Origin: Natrinema ejinorense
Lineage (GTDB): Archaea; Halobacteriota; Halobacteria; Halobacteriales; Natrialbaceae
Reading direction: 5' to 3'
NCBI RefSeq assembly: GCF_002494345.1
Contig: NZ_NXNI01000001.1
Location: 3,596,001-3,660,000 of the forward strand
Length of the DNA: 64,000 bases
In this document: one piece after another, positions 36,584 to 44,435 of the stretch
Layout: the number at the start of each line of letters is the position of its first letter
Position numbering within the stretch: position 1 is the stretch's first letter
Made by a program: the position numbers and the translations under genes
Notes under the pieces: generated by a model
The model's database searches: none
Told to the model about the DNA's origin: nothing
What the model saw: only the letters and a program-made list of their open reading frames with translations

Positions 36584-37153
36584 TTACTCGTCGGTGTCGG
36601 TCTGTTCGTCGTCGGTCTGTTCGTCGTCGGTCTGTTCGTCGTCGGTCTGTTCGTCGTCGGTCTGTTCGTCGTCGGTCTGTTCGTCGTCGGTCTGTTCGTC
36701 GTCGGTCTGTTCGTCGTCGTTTTCGGTGGTGTCGTCGGTACTATCCTCAGCCGTTTCGTCGTCGGCTTCGTCGTCGCTCTCGGCTTCGTCCTCGTCACCC
36801 GGTGTGGCGTCGCTGACTGCGTCACCGAGCGAGCCGTCGAGGGTTCCGCTCACGAACGACGAAATCCGGTCGTGGACAGCGGAGACGTGATCGGGGACCT
36901 GGTCGGGGAGATCGACGTTCGGTCCCTGTCCGTTTCGTTCGTCGGCAGCTGCGCCGTTCTCGCTTCGATCGTCGCGTTCGTCAGCGTGTCCGTTCGCCTG
37001 CTGGTCGTTAGCGTGTCCGTTTGCCTGCCGTTCGTCGGTACTATCCGCGCCCGTATCGACGGAGACGGGGGCGTTTCCGGGCGCTGCGGCAGCGAAGCCG
37101 GTCGCCGCGATCAGTGCCGCCAGTGCGACTGCGATGAGCGTTGTTCGTTTCAT
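36584..37153 (-). CDS. Secreted acidic protein with DDEQT tandem repeats
   Basis: The 189-residue protein starts at the ATG at 37153 with a signal peptide (TLIAVALAALIAATGFAAAA). An Asn/Asp/Gln-rich segment (ANGHANDQQANGHADERD) follows, then the core DLPDQVPDHVSAVHDRISSF shared with the protein at 34749, and an acidic C-terminal tail of about 80 residues that ends in eight DDEQT repeats. A strongly acidic repeat tail suggests a cation-binding or spacer role at the cell surface. The frame extends upstream of 37153, but that part has the wrong codon use. The plus strand of the repeat gives a Ser/Cys-rich shadow frame. Confidence 0.78.
   Translation of the reverse strand: MKRTTLIAVALAALIAATGFAAAAPGNAPVSVDTGADSTDERQANGHANDQQANGHADERDDRSENGAAADERNGQGPNVDLPDQVPDHVSAVHDRISSFVSGTLDGSLGDAVSDATPGDEDEAESDDEADDETAEDSTDDTTENDDEQTDDEQTDDEQTDDEQTDDEQTDDEQTDDEQTDDEQTDTDE
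36601..36720. repeat. Eight tandem copies of a 15-base unit
   Basis: The plus-strand unit TCTGTTCGTCGTCGG is repeated eight times without interruption; only the last copy differs (final G to T). On the minus strand it encodes DDEQT in the tail of the secreted acidic protein. Because the unit is a multiple of three, copy number can change without breaking the frame, as in contingency-type repeat tails. Confidence 0.9.
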
Positions 37154-37469
37154 AGCTCGCATCCGACTCTCGGTGGCTGCCTCCCCTTGAAGGGGGGATG
37201 CCGTGACCTCGAGTTTCGGGTATTTGAAGCCATTTGACGGACGTTTTCGCGGGTTTGTCTCCCGTTTAACGCGGATCGAACGGGGTTGGGTCGCCCCGGA
37301 CCGACACGTCCTACTCGACTCGGTGGCGGGCGGACCGACGCGCCGCGCGCTCGGCGCGGGACACCGGCCGTGGCATCGGATCGCTCCTCTTTCACACGGC
37401 AGTTCTGCTCCGAACACGGTTCGAATCCACATTCTTTTCACCGATTCGTGACAACCTCGCACCTGACCG
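37154..37469. other. Divergent intergenic region, no gene seen
   Basis: The gap separates the minus-strand acidic protein and the plus-strand winged-helix gene. It has no supported reading frame. A GGTTCGAATCC tract at 37425-37435 resembles a tRNA T-loop, but the flanking bases cannot form the stem. Confidence 0.5.
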
Positions 37470-37745
37470 ATGGAGAAGGCGTTGTGGTACCTCATCGCCG
37501 GCACGCGCGGCGGCGAGAACAGAGCACGGATCATCCGGGCCCTCGAGGACAAACCTCGCAACGCCAACCAGCTGGCCGGAACGCTCGAGGTCGATTACAA
37601 CACGATCCGCCACCACCTCGAGATGCTCGCGGACCATGATGTCGTCGAGCGCGGCGGACAGAGCTACGGCGAGTTGTACTTCCTGACTGACCAGTTCATG
37701 CATCACTGGGACGAGTTCGAAACGATCACGGAGCACTTGGAGTGA
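37470..37745 (+). CDS. Winged-helix DNA-binding protein (ArsR-like)
   Basis: A 91-residue single-domain winged helix: TRGGENRARIIRALEDKPRN, then ANQLAGTLEVDYNTIRHHLE (recognition helix) and MLADHDVVERGGQSYGELYF (wing). It ends in a Trp/Phe-rich stretch, HHWDEFETITEHLE. This is the common small haloarchaeal ArsR-type regulator that is cotranscribed with a membrane protein. Its stop overlaps or nearly touches the next gene (GTG at 37742, ATG at 37751). Confidence 0.85.
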   Translation: MEKALWYLIAGTRGGENRARIIRALEDKPRNANQLAGTLEVDYNTIRHHLEMLADHDVVERGGQSYGELYFLTDQFMHHWDEFETITEHLE

Positions 37746-37750
37746 TACCG

Positions 37751-38047
37751 ATGGCAATGTCAACCGAAATCACGGCGGCAGCGGTCCTCTCGGGTGGGAA
37801 TCTGCTCTTGCTCGCAGCCCTCACCTACGTCTGGGTGCAAAACTACCGGCGGTTCAAGACCCCGCTCGTCGCCGGCTTGCTGGCCTTCAGCGTCGTCCTC
37901 GCCCTCGAGAACGCGGTGGCGATCTACTTCTTTTTCAGTTCGGGCATGTTCTACGCCTCGGACCCGATGGTACAGCAAGTCGTTGCCCTGCTGCGGGGCC
38001 TGCAGTTCGTCGCGCTGACGTTTCTCGCCTACGTGACGCTGCGGTAG
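37751..38047 (+). CDS. Three-helix membrane protein, DUF7521-like
   Basis: The protein of 98 residues (ATG at 37751; GTG at 37742 and ATG at 37757 are alternatives) has segments TAAAVLSGGNLLLLAALTYV, PLVAGLLAFSVVLALENAVA and LLRGLQFVALTFLAYVTL. It is tightly linked to the winged-helix gene before it. This pair is common in haloarchaea (DUF7521, from memory). A damaged homologous copy lies just downstream on the other strand (38054-38221). The role is probably as a partner or signal input of the regulator, by inference. Confidence 0.75.
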   Translation: MAMSTEITAAAVLSGGNLLLLAALTYVWVQNYRRFKTPLVAGLLAFSVVLALENAVAIYFFFSSGMFYASDPMVQQVVALLRGLQFVALTFLAYVTLR

Positions 38048-38053
38048 CAGCCC

Positions 38054-38221
38054 TCATCGCAGCGTCGCCCAGGTGAGAAAGCAGAGGGCGACGAACTGCA
38101 GCCCTCGCAACCCCGTCGCGACGAGAATCGCGCCGGGGGCGTCGGTATACAGCATCCCCATACTGAGGTGGAACGCGACCGTAGCGACGACGGACCGGTC
38201 ATCGGTTCGCGCTCGGGCCAC
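38054..38221 (-). pseudogene. Remnant of a second DUF7521-like gene, N-terminal half missing
   Basis: On the minus strand the frame ending at 38054 reads VATVAFHLSMGMLYTDAPGA then ILVATGLRGLQFVALCFLTW and ATLR-stop. This matches the C-terminal half of the neighbour at 37751 (FFFSSGMFYASDPM, then LLRGLQFVALTFLAYVTLR). The only start is a GTG at 38221 in a non-conserved Arg-rich stretch, and an in-frame TGA lies further upstream, so the first half of the gene is absent. It is convergent with the intact copy, their stops only a few bases apart. Confidence 0.6.
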
Positions 38222-38299
38222 GGCGTCGTTGCGGTCGCCGACGCGCTCGCGGCCGGTAACACCGTCGACGCGTCGTGACCGAGCGTATCGACTCCTGGC

Positions 38300-39829
38300 T
38301 CATGCGTCGATCGTTCGCGAGACCCAGCCGGTCGCCCCGTCCGGTTTCGATCCCGAGGGCTCCTCGGTCTGGACCGCGCCGGTTCCGTCGATCGCTCGAG
38401 CGACGACCTCGTGGCTGTCGGCGGTCGGCTCGAAGCTGTATCGCCACTGTCGCCAGACGTCTCGGGGCTCGCCTTCGAGGGGTGCCGAGACCTCGGCTTC
38501 GGTCCAGGTGTCGCCGCCATCGATCGAGACGTCGACGGTCTCGACTCCCTCGAGGCCCGCGTACGCGTGGCCACCGACGGTGACCGTCCCGTCGTCGCCG
38601 TGGTCGACCGACCAGATCTTGGCGACGGTTTCGACCTCGCCGGTGCCGTCCCAGCCGCGTTCGTCCCAGTAGCCCGCCCGGCGCTCGTCGACGAGTTCGA
38701 TTTCGCTGATCCACTTGACGTTTACCTCGCCCCAGTTCCCCGGGACGAGCAGGCGGACGGGGTGACCGTGCTCGCGTGGCAGCACGCGGCCGTTCATCCC
38801 GTAGACGACGTACGAGCGCTCGAGGGCCTCGCGGCTGATCGTGTTCCAGTAATCGTCGACGGCGTGGACCACGGCGTACGTGGCCGACTCGTCGGGGCCG
38901 GCCTCCTCGAGCAAGTCCGTCACTGGCACGCCGGTCCAGACGGCGGTGTCCATCTCGCGGTCGTTGAGATCGTCGCCGACGCAGCGCAGCGTGCTGTAGA
39001 ACCGGTCTGCGGTCCGGTCCCGAAGCTCGTCGTACGAGAGGTCGAATTCGGCGTCGACGCTGCCGGTGATCGACAGCGACCAGTCCTCCTGCTCGACGAT
39101 CGGGTCGATGGTGTTGATGTCGACCGTGTAGAAGTCGCCGATCTCGCTGATCAGCCCCGGTGCGTTCGCGAGATCGAACGCGTCGTCGCCGGCCTGGGTC
39201 AACAGCGCCCGCTCGGCGACCGGCGGTCGGTTCCCGCCGTCGAGGTAGGGCACGCTCGAGTCGGGCGTTCGCCGCCGACCGGCGACGTAGGCGAGGCCCG
39301 ACAGCGAGAGCGTACCGAAGCCGGCCTGGAGCGTCGCCCGTTTCGAACGGTCGACGGTACGATCCCGGCGGACGCTCAGGGGGTCACGCGCGGCGGCGAC
39401 CTCGACGACTCCGACGATCGTCGCGGCCGGGACGCCGGCTGCGACTGCGGCGACCGGCACACCGGTCGCCAGCGCGGTGACCAGCCAGACGAGACCGCCG
39501 GAGAGCGAAACCGCGAGATACTGAACGTCTGCGACGGCCTCGAGCTGTAGCGCGCCGAAGACGACGATGGAGAGGCCGACAGTGACGAGCGTCAGCGCCA
39601 GCAGGAAGCTTGCGGGTTCCGCGAGCGAGCCAAGGGTATCGAGGACGGCGTTGACGATCGCGGCCGGCATGACGTCGACGACGAACGTTGCGGCCGGTTC
39701 GCCGACGAACTGGGGCGTTAACCCGGCGTAGGCGAACGAGCCAGCGACAGCGCCGACGGCAGCGATCGTCGCGGTGAGCATGCGCCAGGTCGCGCGTGCA
39801 CTCGAGAGTCGGGACAGGAACGGAATCAT
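38300..39829 (-). CDS. Membrane-anchored sulfite-oxidase-fold molybdopterin oxidoreductase
   Basis: The 509-residue protein has four or five N-terminal membrane helices (residues ~15-145) followed by the molybdopterin domain. This contains DFYTVDINTIDP, RFYSTLRCVGDDLNDREM with the predicted Mo-ligand Cys283, TAVWTGVPVTDLLEEAG and VLPREHGHPVRLLVPGNWG. A C-terminal dimerisation-type domain follows (GGHAYAGLEGVETVDVSIDG then GDTWTEAEV, and WRYSFEP). It probably oxidises or reduces a small oxo-compound, such as sulfite or a sulfoxide, outside the membrane. The gene upstream on this strand is a Met/Asp-rich membrane protein 39 bases away. Confidence 0.85.
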   Translation of the reverse strand: MIPFLSRLSSARATWRMLTATIAAVGAVAGSFAYAGLTPQFVGEPAATFVVDVMPAAIVNAVLDTLGSLAEPASFLLALTLVTVGLSIVVFGALQLEAVADVQYLAVSLSGGLVWLVTALATGVPVAAVAAGVPAATIVGVVEVAAARDPLSVRRDRTVDRSKRATLQAGFGTLSLSGLAYVAGRRRTPDSSVPYLDGGNRPPVAERALLTQAGDDAFDLANAPGLISEIGDFYTVDINTIDPIVEQEDWSLSITGSVDAEFDLSYDELRDRTADRFYSTLRCVGDDLNDREMDTAVWTGVPVTDLLEEAGPDESATYAVVHAVDDYWNTISREALERSYVVYGMNGRVLPREHGHPVRLLVPGNWGEVNVKWISEIELVDERRAGYWDERGWDGTGEVETVAKIWSVDHGDDGTVTVGGHAYAGLEGVETVDVSIDGGDTWTEAEVSAPLEGEPRDVWRQWRYSFEPTADSHEVVARAIDGTGAVQTEEPSGSKPDGATGWVSRTIDA

Positions 39830-39868
39830 GGTGTACTGATGTGGTGAGTGGTGGTCTCTCCGCTGTGA

Positions 39869-40312
39869 TCACTCGCGTCGGCGAACCGCAACGATCCCCA
39901 GGCCCCCCGCGGCTGCGAGGATTCCGACGATCGCTATGCCGGCGGAGCCGAGTTCGTCACCGTCGCTTTCGTCCATCTCGTCTGCTCCGTCCCCGTCGTC
40001 CATGGAGTCGTTTTCTTCCATCTCCTCCTCGTTGTCCATGCTATCGCCGTCGTCCATGGAATCGTCGCTCATGCTATCGCCGTCGTCCATGGAATCGTCG
40101 CTCATACTATCGCCGTCGTCCATGGAATCATCACCCATACTATCGCCGTCGTTCATATCGCTCTCGTTCGTTCCGTCGTCCATTCCATCGTTCTGTAGCG
40201 CCGCGTCGACCGCTGATCCAGTCGTCGCGCCGGCGGCTGCCGCCGCGCCGATGCTCGTCGCGAGCAGGACGGTCAGACACAGGACGCCGATTCGCGTTGG
40301 TGTTCGAACCAT
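39869..40312 (-). CDS. Secreted Met/Asp-rich repeat protein with C-terminal membrane anchor
   Basis: The 147-residue protein starts at the ATG at 40312 with a signal peptide (RIGVLCLTVLLATSIGAAAA). The middle is a repetitive acidic, Met-rich segment with a DDSMDDGDSMS unit repeated about three times. It ends in a single hydrophobic helix and basic tail (GIAIVGILAAAGGLGIVAVR), as in surface-anchored haloarchaeal proteins. Regular Met in an acidic chain suggests metal binding, perhaps Cu(I), but this is inference. It is cotranscribed with the molybdoenzyme downstream. The frame upstream of 40312 is not conserved-looking. Confidence 0.72.
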   Translation of the reverse strand: MVRTPTRIGVLCLTVLLATSIGAAAAAGATTGSAVDAALQNDGMDDGTNESDMNDGDSMGDDSMDDGDSMSDDSMDDGDSMSDDSMDDGDSMDNEEEMEENDSMDDGDGADEMDESDGDELGSAGIAIVGILAAAGGLGIVAVRRRE

Positions 40313-40580
40313 TGCATCCGAACCCACTCGAGACGCCCTCAAGGGCGTTTTTCGAACTCCGACGCAACTCCCTTCGAAGTCGGTTGTAACTCCGCTCGGT
40401 TCCCACTCAACTGCGTCCACCATCGGGTCCAACTCCGTTCAAAATTCGCCCCGCAGTCGTGCGGTTTGAGGGTGTAATTGCGTTGCTGGTTCGGCGGCGG
40501 ACGATCGGATCGGGCACCCATCCGCGAGGGTGCATCCGTCTCGACACAACGGCTTTCAGGATCCCCTGCGAGTATCGACT

Positions 40581-41177
40581 ATGAGCGAGACGACCGCGGA
40601 AATCGTGCTGTTCGATGGCTTCGACGAACTCGATGCGATCGGTCCCTACGAAGTTTTCCAGAACGGGGCCCAGGCCGGCGCACCCCTCGAGACGCGGCTG
40701 GTCACGCTCGCGGAGACCGATCGCGTGACCGCGGGCCACGGCCTCCGGGTCGAACCCGACGGGATCCTCGGCGAGCCCGATCTGTTGGTCGTCCCCGGCG
40801 GCGGGTGGACGACCGACGACGAGGGGGTCCGGGCCGCCGTCGACGACGGACGCCTGCCGGCGGCCGTCGGCGAGCGGTCGGGGGCCGGCACGACGATCGC
40901 GTCCGTCTGTACCGGGGCGATGGTGCTGGCGTCGGCGGGCGTTCTCGAGGGGCGACCCGCGATCACGCATCAGGTCGCCGTCGACGATCTCGAGGCGGCG
41001 GCCGGCTCCGTGGTCGACGCGCGCGTGGTGGACGACGGCAACGTCCTCACCGCTGGCGGCGTCACTGCGGGGATCGATCTGGCGCTGTGGGTGCTCGAGC
41101 GCGAATTCGGCGCGGAAATCGCCGCGGCGGTCGAAACGGAGATGGAACACGAGCGACGCGGCGAGGTCGTCCGCTGA
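40581..41177 (+). CDS. DJ-1/PfpI family protein
   Basis: The 198-residue protein starts at the ATG at 40581 with VLFDGFDELDAIGPYEVFQN, typical of the GATase1-like PfpI subgroup. It has LLVVPGGGW and the nucleophile elbow SVCTGAMVLASAG (Cys110), then a His-containing segment (AITHQVAVDDLE) and GGVTAGIDLALWVLE. This subgroup includes isonitrile hydratase-like and AraC-linked PfpI proteins. Substrate is not known. It lies 62 bases before a HAD phosphatase on the same strand. Confidence 0.85.
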   Translation: MSETTAEIVLFDGFDELDAIGPYEVFQNGAQAGAPLETRLVTLAETDRVTAGHGLRVEPDGILGEPDLLVVPGGGWTTDDEGVRAAVDDGRLPAAVGERSGAGTTIASVCTGAMVLASAGVLEGRPAITHQVAVDDLEAAAGSVVDARVVDDGNVLTAGGVTAGIDLALWVLEREFGAEIAAAVETEMEHERRGEVVR

Positions 41178-41239
41178 TCGATCGCCCATCCTTTCAGCCT
41201 GCCAAACGGCTATATGGGGCGATCGAATACCGGGGAGAC

Positions 41240-41893
41240 ATGACCGCTGTGTTGTTCGATATGGACGGCGTGCTGGTCGACAGCGAGGACTACTGGGTCG
41301 AGTTCCAGCGCGAGGAGATCTTCCCGGCGGCCGTCCCCGACCGGGACGTCGAGATCGCCGAGACGAGTGGGATGAACTTCCGCGAGATCTACGACTATCT
41401 CGACGCGGAGTACGGGGCTACCCTCTCCCGCGAGGAGTTCCTCGGGCGCTTCAATACGGCTGCCGAGGAGATCTACACCGACCGCGCCGAGTCGCTCGAT
41501 GGCCTCCACGACCTCCTCGCGGAACTGAACGACCGTGGCGTCCCCACCGCGCTCGTTTCGTCCTCGCCCCACGAGTGGATCGACATGGTCCTCGAGCGCT
41601 TCGACCTCGAGGGCGCGTTCGATCACGTCATCAGCGCCGACGATATCGACGCGGCGAGCAAGCCCGCGCCGGACGTCTTCGAGTACGCGGCCGCCGAGGT
41701 CGGGGTTCCAGCCGCGGAGTGTCTCGTCGTCGAGGACTCCGAAAACGGGATCGAGGCAGCGGCTCGAGCGGGCGCGTTCGTCGTCGCCTATCGGGTCGCC
41801 GCCCACGGCGACATCGACCGCTCGTCCGCGGACGAGGTCGTCGCTTCGCCCGCGGAACTCCGAGACCGCGTCCTCGCGTTGACGGCGCAGTAG
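41240..41893 (+). CDS. HAD-superfamily hydrolase, beta-phosphoglucomutase/phosphatase-like
   Basis: The 217-residue protein has all HAD motifs: LFDMDGVLVDSE with the nucleophile Asp7, TALVSSSPHEWID (motif II), a Lys in DAASKPAPDVFEYAA (motif III) and ECLVVEDSENGIEAAARAGA (motif IV). The cap is the helical C1 type of the phosphoglucomutase and phosphatase branch. It acts on a phosphorylated small molecule in the cytoplasm; the substrate cannot be assigned. Confidence 0.9.
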   Translation: MTAVLFDMDGVLVDSEDYWVEFQREEIFPAAVPDRDVEIAETSGMNFREIYDYLDAEYGATLSREEFLGRFNTAAEEIYTDRAESLDGLHDLLAELNDRGVPTALVSSSPHEWIDMVLERFDLEGAFDHVISADDIDAASKPAPDVFEYAAAEVGVPAAECLVVEDSENGIEAAARAGAFVVAYRVAAHGDIDRSSADEVVASPAELRDRVLALTAQ

Positions 41894-42002
41894 CGCACAC
41901 AGCGGCGTCGAAATCGAAGCCGACGGCTCCGTTTCCACGTTTTCTATGGGGGCAATTCGACGAACGGAGCGACCGACCTGGCGACGGTCGACGGGGACGT
42001 CG

Positions 42003-44387
42003 CTATCGAACCCGAACCGTCCGACTCGCCTCGATCGGGAGCAGTGGTTCTTCGGGGAAGGCCACGCTGACGGTAAACTCGAGTTCCTCGGCGTCCGCGC
42101 CGAAGACGCCGACCGGGACGGTCTCCGCGTCGCGCAGGTAGGTGTTCGTGCTCGTCATCTCCACGCCGTTGACCGTCACTCGGATGCCGGCGCGAGCCGG
42201 TTCGCCGACGTTTCGAACTGTGACCTCACGGACCTCGTTCTCGCCCGTCGCGACGGTCTCGGGGAACTGGCCCCACTCGAGTTCGATCGCGGGGAGCGAC
42301 CGGGCGCTCTTGGAGACGCGCTCGGCGACGCCCTCGGTCAGCCCTGCGTCGACGAGCCCCTCGACGCCCGCGTCGACGACGTCACCGGGGGTCGACAGCC
42401 CCTCCGTCGCGAGCTTGCTCGCACGGCCGGCCCCGACGCCGTCGATGGCCGTCAGCCCGACCGCGTCCTCGGCGACGCCGTTCTCGATGCGGGCCTCGAT
42501 CCGGCGCGCGAGGTTCGCGGCGTGGGGACCGACGAAGCGGTCGAGGAAGGCACCAAGCGCCGAGAGGAGCCGCGTCGCGTTCTGCCGGATGACCCAGGCG
42601 TCGCTACGGAGTTCCGAGGGCGTCGTCCCGCTGGCCCCGCTCCGGAGGATCGCGAGCACCTTCCGTTGGCCCGCCTCGAGGTCGTCGGTCTCTTCGCCGA
42701 CCAGCACGGCATCGATCGCGTCGCGTTCGTCCTGGCGTGCCGAGACGGAGTCGAACTCCGCGGCGGTCGCGACCGCCCGGAGGACGGCACCGGTCGTCAA
42801 CTCCTCGCTCCCGGTTCCCCCGCCGTCTCCGTCGCTTCCGACCCGATCGCACAGCCCCGCAAAGCGGGCCGCGGTGTCGAGTCGGAGATAGTACTTCGAG
42901 GTCAACACGCCCCGGGGCGTCGCCTCGATCGAGAGGTCCTCACCCGTCTCGACGAACCCGCGGTCGACTAAGCCCTCGAGACAGTCACGGATCCGCTGGC
43001 GGAGGTTCTGGAAGTCGTAGTCGTCGGGTCTGGACTGGCCGCGGACGTAGTAGAAGGTCGTCTCGAGCCAGTCCATCACGTCCTCGAGGTCGGTGATCGT
43101 CCCCATCGCGATCTCGGCGTTGAGGTGTGTCTCGAGGCTCTCCGCGAGGCGGGACTCGATTTCTTTCCCATCGCGGAGCAGCCGTCGATACTTGTCCGCC
43201 TCGGCGGTATCGCAGACGACCCAGCCGTAGCCGACGTCGTCGTAGCCCGGCCGCCCGGCCCGGCCGAGCATCTGGAGCACGTCGAGGGGACTCATGTCGA
43301 CTTCGCCCTCGAGGGGGTCGTGGTGTTTCGTGTCCCGGATGACCACACAGCGAGCGGGCAAGTTGACGCCCCAGGCCAGCGTCGAGGTCGAGAAGAGCAG
43401 TTCGATGTGGCCCTGCTTGAACCACTCCTCGACGAGATCGCGGTCGTTCTTCGAGAGCCCCGCGTGGTGGAAAGCGACGCCGTCGAGCACCGACTTGCGG
43501 AGGGTGGCGTCGTCGATCTCGTCTTTCGATTCCGTGTGGAAATCGTAGTCGCCGCGAGCCCCCATCGGAATATCCCGTTCGGCGATCTCGTCGCGAGCCT
43601 TCTTGGCGGCCTGAACGGTGTCCTGTCGGGAGGAGACGAAGACGAGCGACTGGCCGTCCTCGCGGAGGTGCGGTTCCGCGAGATCCAGCGCCCGGTAGAG
43701 GCGGCGGTACTTGTCGGCGAAGGAGTTGTCGCCGTGGGTGTAGGTCTTGACGCCGGCGTTGAGTTCGACGGGCCGGTACTCCTCGCCGAACTCGAAGGTC
43801 GTTTCCTCGGGAGCACCCAGCCACGCCGCCACGTCGTCGATGTTGGGCATCGTCGCCGAGAGCGCGACGATCCGGGGCTCACAGAGTCGGCGGAGGCGGG
43901 AAATCGTCACCTCGAGCACGGAGCCCCGCCGATCCGCGTCCAGCAAGTGGACTTCGTCGATGACGCAGACGTCGATATCCGTGACGAAGTCGTACCGGCG
44001 CGAATCGTGTTTCCGGGTCGCCGAGTCCAGTTTCTCGGGGGTCATCACGAGGATGTCCGCCCGGCGCGCGCGACGAGGATTCAGGTCGCGCTCGCCGGTG
44101 ACGACGTAGACCGAGTACTCCAGTTCCTCGAAGCGGTCCCAGTCGTCTTCCTTCTCGTTCGTGAGCGCACGCATCGGGGCGATAAAGAGCGCAGTGCCCC
44201 CCTCGGCGAGGGACTTACAGATCGCCAACTCCGCGAGCGCCGTCTTCCCCGAGGCGGTCGGCGCGCTCGCGACCACGTTGTCCTCGGACTCGAGTAATGC
44301 GGGCAGTGCCTCGCGTTGCATCCGGTTGAACTCCTCGAAGGCAAAGGCGTCGGCGAATTCGGGGAGAACCTCGGCGACCTCCATCAC
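42003..44387 (-). CDS. Ski2-type DEAD/DEAH helicase with C-terminal beta domain (ASH-Ski2-like; Hel308 relative)
   Basis: The 794-residue superfamily 2 helicase has Walker A APTASGKT (Lys48), motif Ib TPEKL, Walker B DEVH (144-147), motif III SATMPN, motif V TLAWGVNLPAR and motif VI QMLGRAGRPGYD. After the winged-helix and ratchet parts come helix-hairpin-helix stretches (AVGLTAIDGVGAGRASKLA). The final ~95 residues are a beta-rich Ig-like domain (VATGENEVREVTVRNVGEPA then RAGIRVTVNGVEM). Hel308 does not carry such a domain, whereas archaeal ASH-Ski2 helicases have one. I therefore favour an RNA-processing Ski2-like helicase, but a DNA repair role cannot be excluded. Starts at 44387 and 44384 are both ATG. 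Confidence 0.85.
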   Translation of the reverse strand: MMEVAEVLPEFADAFAFEEFNRMQREALPALLESEDNVVASAPTASGKTALAELAICKSLAEGGTALFIAPMRALTNEKEDDWDRFEELEYSVYVVTGERDLNPRRARRADILVMTPEKLDSATRKHDSRRYDFVTDIDVCVIDEVHLLDADRRGSVLEVTISRLRRLCEPRIVALSATMPNIDDVAAWLGAPEETTFEFGEEYRPVELNAGVKTYTHGDNSFADKYRRLYRALDLAEPHLREDGQSLVFVSSRQDTVQAAKKARDEIAERDIPMGARGDYDFHTESKDEIDDATLRKSVLDGVAFHHAGLSKNDRDLVEEWFKQGHIELLFSTSTLAWGVNLPARCVVIRDTKHHDPLEGEVDMSPLDVLQMLGRAGRPGYDDVGYGWVVCDTAEADKYRRLLRDGKEIESRLAESLETHLNAEIAMGTITDLEDVMDWLETTFYYVRGQSRPDDYDFQNLRQRIRDCLEGLVDRGFVETGEDLSIEATPRGVLTSKYYLRLDTAARFAGLCDRVGSDGDGGGTGSEELTTGAVLRAVATAAEFDSVSARQDERDAIDAVLVGEETDDLEAGQRKVLAILRSGASGTTPSELRSDAWVIRQNATRLLSALGAFLDRFVGPHAANLARRIEARIENGVAEDAVGLTAIDGVGAGRASKLATEGLSTPGDVVDAGVEGLVDAGLTEGVAERVSKSARSLPAIELEWGQFPETVATGENEVREVTVRNVGEPARAGIRVTVNGVEMTSTNTYLRDAETVPVGVFGADAEELEFTVSVAFPEEPLLPIEASRTVRVR

Positions 44388-44435
44388 ACGGACACGGGGA
44401 GCGGCAGGGCAAAGGCGTTTCCTTCGAGTCGCGGT

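Noticed and set aside
36601-36720. Could the regular 15-bp repeats be a CRISPR array
   Set aside because: There are no spacers between the units, and the repeat keeps a coding frame.
36561-36890. Plus-strand frame with a striking SSVCSSSVCSSS repeat, and a longer plus-strand frame 36434-37237 with VGLFV repeats
   Set aside because: Both are shadows of the 15-bp repeats in the minus-strand secreted protein, which has a signal peptide, a paralogue and sensible codon use.
37415-37440. GGTTCGAATCC, resembling a tRNA T-arm
   Set aside because: The five bases on each side cannot pair to make the T-stem, and no acceptor or anticodon stem is found nearby.
40407-41189. Minus-strand frame of 260 codons opposite the PfpI gene
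   Set aside because: The plus strand has the nucleophile elbow and glycine loops of a DJ-1/PfpI protein; the minus frame has no motif.
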